Below, in pieces: positions 54,545 through 64,000 of a stretch of 64,000 nucleotides of DNA. The DNA is from Ryuthela nishihirai (taxonomy: Eukaryota; Arthropoda; Arachnida; Araneae; Heptathelidae), in the NCBI GenBank assembly GCA_038380435.1, contig JAWZYU010000025.1, positions 30,914,707-30,978,706 on the forward strand. The letters run 5' to 3'. The notes under the pieces are model-generated. The model had not been told where the DNA came from, searched no databases, and saw only the letters and a list, made by a program, of their open reading frames with translations. How positions within the stretch are numbered: position 1 is the stretch's first letter; each line of letters begins with the position of its first letter. The position numbers and the translations under genes were made by a program.

Positions 54545-55185
54545 ATTCCCATCAAGCCACTTGAACGTTTAAATTAATATCCAAAATTACCTGTACCTTG
54601 ACTTTGCTGTAACCCCCTGCATGGAATAAATTATTATTATTATTGTCACACACATACTTTCAGTCTAGGTTCCTGTTCTTTCCTCACTTTGGAAACACTG
54701 AAGCGGAACTCTTTTACAACGAGATACGTGAGATAGAGCACGAATGTGAATTACGTCATGATTGTATTGGAACAAGATTAATTTAAAAAGTATGAGATTG
54801 GTCGCTATTTGCGTGGTAAAAGTACGTTTGCTTGGTAATAGAACAACGGTGCATCTTTAATTTGTAGGGAGTGTCATTTTTTTCATGCAGTTTGTGTAAT
54901 CAGTGGAAAGATGATTGATAAGAGTCGTGTCTATGATTCGGTTTTCGAATGTATTCCTTTATCAATTGGTATTTGATGAAAGTCAGAATTAATTAGTCAT
55001 AGTTGGTTAATATATTGATGTTTCAACTGACTAATACTCTACTTTTATTATTGAGTAAATTTCCTCCCTCAGTTATTAAATCACTTCATTTACAGTTGAT
55101 TATAATTACACATGATTACATGATTACAGTTACATATGATTATTATGAATTCACGCACGGTTGGCAATTTTTTTTTAAAAATCTG
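54545..55185. other. Spacer between satellite blocks, no gene
   Basis: AT-rich, with catgattacatgattacag near 55108. It interrupts an otherwise related satellite domain. Confidence 0.45.
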
Positions 55186-55189
55186 TAAC

Positions 55190-58100
55190 AATACCTTCTG
55201 TTTATATTCCTGCTCCTTCGCCACCACGAAAATGTTTTCTGGCTGTGTTCCTGCTTCCCCACCCCCAAAAAAATATTTTCTGTATACAGTCCTGCTCCTT
55301 CCCCACAATGGAACTGTTTTCTGTCTACATTCCTGGTACTTCTCCCCCAAGAAAATGTTTACTGTCTACGTTCCTGCTCCTTCCCCATCACGGAATGATT
55401 TCGACGTTCCTACTCCCCCCCCCCCCCAACCACCACGGAGATGTTTTCTGTTTTCGTTACTACTACTCGCCTCACATACACCATGAATGAGCTTTCTGTC
55501 TACATTCCTGCTCCTTACACACCATGAAAAAGATTTCTTTACGTTTCTGCTCCCCCACCACACGAAAATGTTTTCTGTCTACGTTCCTGCTCCACCCACA
55601 TCATGAAAAAGATTTCTCTACGTTTCTGCTCTTCCCCCCTCCCCCACACGAAAATGTTTTCTGTCTACGTTCCTGCTCCTTCCACACCATGAAAAAGATT
55701 TCACTACGTTTCTGCTCCTCCCCCCTCCCCCACACGAAAATGTTTTCTGTCTACGTTCCTGGTCCTTCCACACCATGAAAAAGATTTCTCTACGTTTCTG
55801 CTCCTCCCCCTCCCCCACACGAAAATGTTTTCTGTCTACGTTCCTGCTCCTTCCACACCACGAAAAAGATTTCTCTACGTTTCTGCTCCTCCCCTCTCCC
55901 CCAAAAGAAAATGTTTTCTCTACGTTTCTGCTCCTCCCCCCTCCCCCACACGAAAATGTTTTCTGTCTACGTTCCTGTCCTTCCACACCATGAAAAAGAT
56001 TTCACTACGTTTCTGCTCCTCCCCCCTCCCCCACACGAAAATGTTTTCTGTCTACGTTCCTGATCCTTCCACACCATGAAAAAGATTTCTCTACGTTTCT
56101 GCTCCTCCCCCTCCCCCACACGAAAATGTTTTCTGTCTACGTTCCTGCTCCTTCCACACCACGAAAAAGATTTCTCTACGTTTCTGCTCCTCCCCTCTCC
56201 CCCAAAAGAAAATGTTTTCTCTACGTTTCTGCTCCTCCCCCCTCCCCCACACGAAAATGTTTTCTGTCTACGTTCCTGGTCCTTCCACACCATGAAAAAG
56301 ATTTCACTACGTTTCTGCTCCTCCCCCCTCCCCCACACGAAAATGTTTTCTGTCTACGTTCCTGGTCCTTCCACACCATGAAAAAGATTTCTCTACGTTT
56401 CTGCTCCTCCCCCTCCCCCACACGAAAATGTTTTCTGTCTACGTTCCTGCTCCTTCCACACCACGAAAAAGATTTCTCTACGTTTCTGCTCCTCCCCTCT
56501 CCCCCAAAAGAAAATGTTTTCTCTACGTTTCTGCTCCTCCCCCCTCCCCCAAACGAAAATGTTTTCTGTCTACGTTCCTGGTCCTTCCACACCATGAAAA
56601 AGATTTCACTACGTTTCTGCTCCTCCCCCCTCCCCCAAAAGAAAATGTTTTCTCTACGTTTCTGCTCCTCCCCCCTCCCCCACACGAAAATGTTTTCTGT
56701 CTACGTTCCTGGTCCTTCCACACCATGAAAAAGATTTCTCTACGTTTCTGCTCCTCCCCCTCCCCCACACGAAAATGTTTTCTGTCTACGTTCCTGCTCC
56801 TTCCACACCACGAAAAAGATTTCTCTACGTTTCTGCTCCTCCCCTCTCCCCCAAAAGAAAATGTTTTCTCTACGTTTCTGCTCCTCCCCCCTCCCCCACA
56901 CGAAAATGTTTTCTGTCTACGTTCCTGGTCCTTCCACACCATGAAAAAGATTTCACTACGTTTCTGCTCCTCCCCCCTCCCCCACACGAAAATGTTTTCT
57001 GTCTACGTTCCTGGTCCTTCCACACCATGAAAAAGATTTCACTACGTTTCTGCTCCTCCCCCCTCCCCCACACGAAAATGTTTTCTGTCTACGTTCCTGG
57101 TCCTTCCACACCATGAAAAAGATTTCTCTACGTTTCTGCTCCTCCCCCTCCCCCACACGAAAATGTTTTCTGTCTACGTTCCTGCTCCTTCCACACCACG
57201 AAAAAGATTTCTCTACGTTTCTGCTCCTCCCCTCTCCCCCAAAAGAAAATGTTTTCTCTACGTTTCTGCTCCTCCCCCCTCCCCCACACGAAAATGTTTT
57301 CTGTCTACGTTCCTGGTCCTTCCACACCATGAAAAAGATTTCACTACGTTTCTGCTCCTCCCCCCTCCCCCACACGAAAATGTTTTCTGTCTACGTTCCT
57401 GGTCCTTCCACACCATGAAAAAGATTTCTCTACGTTTCTGCTCCTCCCCCTCCCCCACACGAAAATGTTTTCTGTCTACGTTCCTGCTCCTTCCACACCA
57501 CGAAAAAGATTTCTCTACGTTTCTGCTCCTCCCCTCTCCCCCAAAAGAAAATGTTTTCTCTACGTTTCTGCTCCTCCCCCCTCCCCCAAACGAAAATGTT
57601 TTCTGTCTACGTTCCTGGTCCTTCCACACCATGAAAAAGATTTCACTACGTTTCTGCTCCTCCCCTCTCCCCCAAAAGAAAATGTTTTCTCTACGTTTCT
57701 GCTCCTCCCCCCTCCCCCACACGAAAATGTTTTCTGTCTACGTTCCTGGTCCTTCCACACCATGAAAAAGATTTCTCTACGTTTCTGCTCCTCCCCCTCC
57801 CCCACACGAAAATGTTTTCTGTCTACGTTCCTGCTCCTTCCACACCACGAAAAAGATTTCTCTACGTTTCTGCTCCTCCCCTCTCCCCCAAAAGAAAATG
57901 TTTTCTCTACGTTTCTGCTCCTCCCCCCTCCCCCACACGAAAATGTTTTCTGTCTACGTTCCTGGTCCTTCCACACCATGAAAAAGATTTCACTACGTTT
58001 CTGCTCCTCCCCCCTCCCCCACACGAAAATGTTTTCTGTCTACGTTCCTGGTCCTTCCACACCATGAAAAAGATTTCACTACGTTTCTGCTCCTCCCCCC

Positions 58101-60165
58101 TCCCCCACACGAAAATGTTTTCTGTCTACGTTCCTGGTCCTTCCACACCATGAAAAAGATTTCTCTACGTTTCTGCTCCTCCCCCTCCCCCACACGAAAA
58201 TGTTTTCTGTCTACGTTCCTGCTCCTTCCACACCACGAAAAAGATTTCTCTACGTTTCTGCTCCTCCCCTCTCCCCCAAAAGAAAATGTTTTCTCTACGT
58301 TTCTGCTCCTCCCCCCTCCCCCACACGAAAATGTTTTCTGTCTACGTTCCTGGTCCTTCCACACCATGAAAAAGATTTCACTACGTTTCTGCTCCTCCCC
58401 CCTCCCCCACACGAAAATGTTTTCTGTCTACGTTCCTGGTCCTTCCACACCATGAAAAAGATTTCTCTACGTTTCTGCTCCTCCCCCTCCCCCACACGAA
58501 AATGTTTTCTGTCTACGTTCCTGCTCCTTCCACACCACGAAAAAGATTTCTCTACGTTTCTGCTCCTCCCCTCTCCCCCAAAAGAAAATGTTTTCTCTAC
58601 GTTTCTGCTCCTCCCCCCTCCCCCAAACGAAAATGTTTTCTGTCTACGTTCCTGGTCCTTCCACACCATGAAAAAGATTTCACTACGTTTCTGCTCCTCC
58701 CCCCTCCCCCACACGAAAATGTTTTCTGTCTACGTTCCTGGTCCTTCCACACCATGAAAAAGATTTCTCTACGTTTCTGCTCCTCCCCCTCCCCCACACG
58801 AAAATGTTTTCTGTCTACGTTCCTGCTCCTTCCACACCATGAAAAAGATTTCTCTACGTTTCTGCTCCTCCCCTCTCCCCCAAAAGAAAATGTTTTCTCT
58901 ACGTTTCTGCTCCTCCTCCCTCCCCCACACGAAAATGTTTCTGTCTACGTTCCTGGTCCTTCCACACCATGAAAAAGATTTCACTACGTTTCTGCTCCTC
59001 CCCCCTCCCCCACACGAAAATGTTTTCTGTCTACGTTCCTGGTCCTTCCACACCATGAAAAAGATTTCTCTACGTTTCTGCTCCTCCCCCTCCCCCACAC
59101 GAAAATGTTTTCTGTCTACGTTCCTGCTCCTTCCACACCACGAAAAAGATTTCTCTACGTTTCTGCTCCTCCCCTCTCCCCCAAAAGAAAATGTTTTCTC
59201 TACGTTTCTGCTCCTCCCCCCTCCCCCACACGAAAATGTTTCTGTCTACGTTCCTGGTCCTTCCACACCATGAAAAAGATTTCACTACGTTTCTGCTCCT
59301 CCCCCCTCCCCCACACGAAAATGTTTTCTGTCTACGTTCCTGGTCCTTCCACACCATGAAAAAGATTTCTCTACGTTTCTGCTCCTCCCCCTCCCCCACA
59401 CGAAAATGTTTTCTGTCTACGTTCCTGCTCCTTCCACACCACGAAAAAGATTTCTCTACGTTTCTGCTCCTCCCCTCTCCCCCAAAAGAAAATGTTTTCT
59501 CTACGTTTCTGCTCCTCCCCCCTCCCCCACACGAAAATGTTTTCTGTCTACGTTCCTGGTCCTTCCACACCATGAAAAAGATTTCTCTACGTTTCTGCTC
59601 CTCCCCCTCCCCCACACGAAAATGTTTTCTGTCTACGTTCCTGCTCCTTCCACACCACGAAAAAGATTTCTCTACGTTTCTGCTCCTCCCCTCTCCCCCA
59701 AAAGAAAATGTTTTCTCTACGTTTCTGCTCCTCCCCCCTCCCCCACACGAAAATGTTTTCTGTCTACGTTCCTGGTCCTTCCACACCATGAAAAATATTT
59801 CTCTACGTTTCTGCTCCTCCTCCTCCCCCACACGAAAATGTTTTCTGTCTACGTTCCTGCTCCTTCCACACCATGAAAAAGATTTCTCTACGTTTCTGCT
59901 GCTCCCCCTTCCCCCACACGAAAATGTTTTCTGTCTACGTTCCTGCTCCTTCCACACCACGAAAAAAATTTCTCTACGTTTCTGCTCCTCCCCTCTCCCC
60001 CAAAAGAAAATGTTTTCTGTCTACGTTCCTACTCCTTGCACACCACGAAAAAGATTTCTCTACGTTTCTGCTCCTCCCCCCTCCCCCACACGAAAATGTT
60101 TTCTGTCCACGTTCCTGCTCCTTCCAGACCTTGGAATTATTTTCTGTGTATATTCTTGCTCTATT
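55190..60165. repeat. Satellite, about 86-bp dimeric unit with 1037-bp higher-order repeat
   Basis: Units contain cacgaaaatgttttctgtct, acgttcctggtccttccaca, ccatgaaaaagatttctcta and cgtttctgctcctccccc plus ctccccc. The left 350 bp (to about 55560) is diverged and monomeric. From about 56076 the exact order of unit variants repeats every 1037 bp (56076, 57113, 58150), with internal spacings of 302, 347 and 388 bp. Right-hand copies diverge. Long frames on both strands (up to 373 and 296 codons) are repeat translations. Confidence 0.93.
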
Positions 60166-60169
60166 TCGA

Positions 60170-60755
60170 AATTTTTTCCTTTTAATTTAATTTTTTATTG
60201 GACAATTTTTATCGTCGTAGTAATCAAATGCCTTTTTATTGATTCGATACCAAGAGTGTCTCTCGAGGAAGAATTAAATCTGGTGTTTGAATCTCTCCTT
60301 ATTTTTTTTTAAAAAGACACTATTTTGATCAAAATTAATTAAAGTATAACAGTTTGAGATCGTTTTGACCAGACCATTTATCTGTAGACATCATCTGAGA
60401 GGAATGGGAGAGAATGCATCTTCCTGTAACAAGTTCATCGAAAAATTGATGAATAATATCAGATGAACGAATTGTTAATGCCGTTTGTTCTTTAACGAAA
60501 TATAATCTTGGTATTTTTTAAACCTTTTTCTTTTCAGAAGCATATCATTTATTTTTATTTATTAATAAGAATGTATTACATGTATTTTCAGTAATTAGTT
60601 TCCTTTTTCTTTGCTTTGTTTTCTGTCAACTTTAGTTGTATTTTGATATGATTATGCACAGGGCTGGATGTCGGGGGTAACAAGGAGCCATTGGCCCCCT
60701 TTTTCCAGAATGCTAATAAGGGTAATAGAGGCAAAAATTGCTACACTTAAAAAAA
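60170..60755. other. AT-rich DNA, no gene
   Basis: A module at 60661-60730 (agggctggatgtcgggggta, ccctttttccagaatgc) parallels 16164-16225. Confidence 0.4.
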
Positions 60756-60756
60756 A

Positions 60757-60797
60757 TACCCCCTGAAGCAGCTGCTTGTCACAGAGGTCTGATAGGT
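60757..60797 (-). mobile_element. SINE family B tail fragment, host of a SINE A
   Basis: ccccctgaagcagctgcttg followed by tcacagaggtctgata: the reverse complement of the family B end, cut by the adjoining SINE A. Confidence 0.65.
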
Positions 60798-61160
60798 TGG
60801 GTTGTTTTACTTATGAGCGGCACTTTTTTTGCACACCATGGGCTAAATGGCCAGGTCACATGGACGTCGAAGGCTCAGAGATGGTTGGGGGAGTGGACCC
60901 ACTGGAACAGCTGTTGGAGACAGATGGTAGCCTCCCGTCAAGGTCATTCAGTGTTTTCTTTAACGTGCACAAGGTATAACTCTCCCGCACACGGGGCCAC
61001 GGCTTAAAGTCCCATCCGATGGACGGTGGCCATTCCAAGCCCATCGGTGTCCCCGACTGACCGCGGGCAGGGAGGGGAATTTTGCGGAGATAAATCTCAA
61101 CGCTGACTCAGCTGTGACTCGAACCTGGGAACTGCAAATTACGAGTAGATTACGCTACCG
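60798..61160 (-). mobile_element. SINE family A, near-complete
   Basis: Tail gttgggttgttttacttatg through a partly degraded tRNA head (tgactcgaacctgggaactg then ctaccgcc). Confidence 0.82.
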
Positions 61161-61179
61161 CCCAGTCGAAATTTTGAAG

Positions 61180-61765
61180 TCTGTGGACATCATGCATCTT
61201 TTTACGGGGGAACATTCTTGAATTGCTCTTTGTGGAATTGATTTTAATCCGCCATTTTGTAAACCAGGCTTCTAATTAATTAATATTCTCTTGCACTCTT
61301 CCAGCTGCGAGTTTCGGGCTAAAAGATGTGGATATGAGGGCGTATCATCTGCGTATAATGCCACTTTGACTCTTCCAAAGTCAGACATGTCACAAATTAA
61401 GTTAAAAATGACGGGTCCCAAAAAGGGATCCTTGCAGGACATCTGAGTTAATGGTTTTTGTTCCTGAAAGAGAATCTACAGAGATTTGATATGTTCTTCC
61501 ATGCAAATAAGAAGAGATAATTTTGGCTAGTGGTTGCGGAAAGTTCATCTCGATGAGCAACATCGAGAAAGATCATCGCTACAGATTATTCCTGATTCAA
61601 ACCTTCAGTGATTGTCTCCACTACACACAATAATTGATGCACCGTCGAATGTTGCACTCCGAAACCGAATTGTATGGATGGGATCATTTGTTTATCTTGT
61701 AGAAATGTCTCTATCCTATGAAGGATAATTCTTAGTAATAAGTATTGTATCAAAATGTTTAATAA
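61180..61765 (-). pseudogene. Jockey/CR1-like reverse transcriptase relic
   Basis: In shifting minus-strand frames: a block with motif-A-like IFLDVAH (about 61540), a PFLGPVIFNL block (about 61400) and KVALYADDT carrying the YADD catalytic motif (about 61350), then NGGLKSIPQ. These are RT motifs A to D of Jockey-type LINEs in the correct order. Multiple stops and frameshifts indicate an old copy. No endonuclease or 3' tail recognised. Confidence 0.6.
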
Positions 61766-62062
61766 AATAAGTTTGTATTTTAGAAATTTATGTAAAAAAA
61801 TTCTTTCACTGTTCTTCAGTTTTGTATTAGTTTCTTAAGACTGGCATTGCTGTTGTTAAATATTCAAAATTCCATAACTCATTAAGTACTGAACGAATAT
61901 TGTTGAAAATCGAGATATTGATTTATTTGAGATCTTTATCTGCAATCACAATTTTCAAAACAAAAAACTTATTTTAAAGGTTATAGAGCTTTGACGTTAG
62001 CTTCCCATTGACTTAACATAATGATTTTCCTTAATATATGGAAACCAATGTAAAAACGAAAG
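61766..62062. other. AT-rich spacer before the terminal satellite
   Basis: No gene recognised. Confidence 0.4.
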
Positions 62063-64000
62063 TTTTTATGAAAAAAAAGGCGCCAAATGAGCTGAACACA
62101 AAGAACTAAAAAATAATAAAAGAGTACTAAATTAAGGGATGAACGTTCTTATGAAGAAGAGGCGCCAAATGAACTGAACACAAAGAATTAAAAAATAATA
62201 AAAGAGTACTAAATTAATAGACGAAAATTCTTATGAAGCAGAGGCGCCAAATGAGCTGAACACAAAGAACTAAAAAATAATAAAAGAGTACTAAATTAAG
62301 GGATGAACTATCTTATGAAGAAGAGGCGCCAAATGAGCTGAATACAAAGAACAAAAAAATAATAAAAGAGTACTAAATTAATAGACGAATGTCCTTATGA
62401 AGAAGAGGCGCCAAATGAACTGAACACAAAGAACTAAAAAATAATAAAAGAGTACAAAATTAATAGACGAACGTTCTTATGAAGAAGAGGCTCCACATGA
62501 GCTGAACACAAAGAACTAAAAAATAATAAAAGAGTACTAAATTAAGGGACGAACGTTCTTATGAAGAAGAGGCGCCAAATGAGCTGAACACAAAGAATTA
62601 AAAAATAATAAAAGAGTACTAAATTAAGGGATGAACGTTCTTATGAAGAAGAGGCGCCAAATGAACTGAACACAAAGAACTAAAAAATAATAAAAGAGTA
62701 CTAAATTAAGAGACGAACGTTCTTATGAAGAAGAGGCGCCAAATGAGCTGAACACAAAGAACTAAAAAATAATAAAAGAGTACTAAATTAAGGGACGAAC
62801 GTTCTTATGAAGAAGAGGCGCCAAATGAGCTGAACACAAAGAATTAAAAAATAATAAAGAGTACTAAATTAAGGGATGAACGTTCTTATGAAGAAGAGGC
62901 GCCAAATGAGCTGAACACAAAAAACTAAAAAATAATAAGAGAGTACTAAATTAAGAGACGAACGTTCTTATGAAGAAGAGGCGCCAAATGAGCTGAACAC
63001 AAAGAACTAAAAAATAATAAAAGAGTACTAAATTAATAGACGAACGTTCTTATGAAGAAGGGGTGCCAAATTAATTGAACACAAAGAACTATAAAATAAT
63101 AAAAGAGTACTAAATTAATAGACGAACCTTTTTATGAAGAAGAGGCGCCAAATGAACTGAACACAAAGAACTAAAAAATAATAAAAGAGTACTAAATTAA
63201 TAGACGAACGTTCTTATGAAGGAGAGGCGCCAAATGAACTGAACACAAAGAACTAAAAAATAATAAAAGAGTACTAAATTAAGGGATGAACGTTCTTATG
63301 AAGAAGAGGCGCCAAATGAGCTGAACATAAAGAACTAAAAAATAATTAAAGAGCACTAAATTAATAGACGAACGTTCTTTGAAGAAGGGGCGCCAAATGA
63401 ATTGAACACAAAGAACTAAAAAATAATAAAAGAGTACTAAATTAAGGGATGAACGTTCTTATGAAGAAGAGGCGCCAAATGAGCTGAACACAAAGAACTA
63501 AAAAATAACAAAAGAGTACTAAATTAAGAGACGAACGTTCTTATGAAGAAGAGGCGCCAAATGAGCTGAACACAAAGAACTAAAAAATAATAAAAGAGTA
63601 CTAAATTAAGAGACAAACGTTCTTATGAAGAAGAGGCGTCAAATGAGCTGAACACAAAGAACTAAAAAATAATAAAAGAGTACTAAATTAAGGGACGAAC
63701 GTTCTTATGAAGAAGAGGCGCCAAATGAATTGAACACAAAGAACTAAAAAATAATAAGAGAGGGCTAAATTAAGAGACGATCGTTCTTATGAAGAAGAGG
63801 CGCCAAATAGCTGAACACAAAGAACTAAAAAATAATAAAAGAGTACTAAATTAAGAGACGAAAGTTCTTATGAAGAAGAGGCGCCAAATGAGCTGAACAC
63901 AAAGAACTAAAAAATAATAAAAGAGTACTAAATTAAGGGACGAACGTTCTTATGAAGAAGAGGCGCCAAATGAATTGAACACAAAGAACTAAAAAATAAT
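62063..64000. repeat. Satellite, 82-bp unit, about 23.6 copies, continues past the window
   Basis: Unit gaacgttcttatgaagaaga + ggcgccaaatgagctgaaca + caaagaactaaaaaataataaaagagtactaaatt, with alternating junction variants aagggatg, aagagacg and aatagacg. Each unit contains an ggcgcc palindrome. No coding potential. Confidence 0.93.

Noticed and set aside
59070..60312. Long open frames (296 codons minus, 373 codons plus) in the 86-bp satellite
   Set aside because: Frames are open on both strands and reset with every unit; the peptides are pure repeat translation, and the plus frame ends in unrelated AT-rich sequence.

Overview
The window looks like intergenic or heterochromatic DNA from an AT-rich invertebrate animal genome, probably an arthropod. 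It is not bacterial: there are no operons, long unbroken genes or ribosome-binding sites. It is packed with tRNA-derived SINEs, non-LTR and LTR retrotransposons, TA-flanked miniature DNA transposons, a Polinton/Maverick remnant and kilobase-scale satellites. The arthropod guess rests on the element mix (I-clade LINE with RNase H, mariner-type transposases, Polinton, gypsy with a charged coiled-coil Gag) and is an inference. I found no confident host protein-coding gene and no free-standing tRNA or rRNA gene. The only candidate for host sequence is a promoter-like stretch with an RFX-type palindrome and a short ORF near 17.6-18.0 kb.

Layout. 0-9 kb: a SINE, AT-rich DNA, the 5' part of an I-clade LINE, a mariner-type transposase relic, a possible solo LTR and a half MITE. 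9.4-12.5 kb: a decayed Polinton segment on the minus strand (small basic protein, adenain-like protease, penton-like minor capsid, broken major capsid). 12.5-20.7 kb: nested SINEs, MITEs, an 8-bp-TSD miniature transposon, and the first copy of a fold-back composite MITE. 20.7-21.3 kb: a 32-bp satellite. 21.47-25.40 kb: an essentially full-length RTE-like LINE with an 11-bp target duplication, broken by a SINE that sits between 165-bp direct repeats. 25.7-27.1 kb: an older RT relic. 27.9-30.7 kb: 36-bp and 44-bp satellites. 31-36 kb: a dense SINE field. 36.6-42.0 kb: the second composite MITE and a gypsy-type LTR retrotransposon (Gag and protease) blown up by three separate tandem-repeat expansions and a SINE in its zinc knuckle. 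42.4-47.6 kb: SINEs, mariner/Tc1-like relics, a pogo-like MITE. 48.2-51 kb: an internally deleted I-clade LINE. 51.6-60.2 kb: 30-bp, 42-bp and 86-bp satellites, the last organised into a 1037-bp higher-order repeat. 60.8-61.8 kb: SINE plus a Jockey-like RT relic. 62.06 kb to the end: an 82-bp satellite running off the window.

The parts interact as parasites of one another. Two SINE families (called A and B here) probably depend on LINE machinery; SINE A inserts into SINE B, the gypsy Gag and the I-clade RNase H. Many insertion boundaries can be read directly because the target-site duplications survive. Nearly all apparent open reading frames are repeats translated in arbitrary frames.
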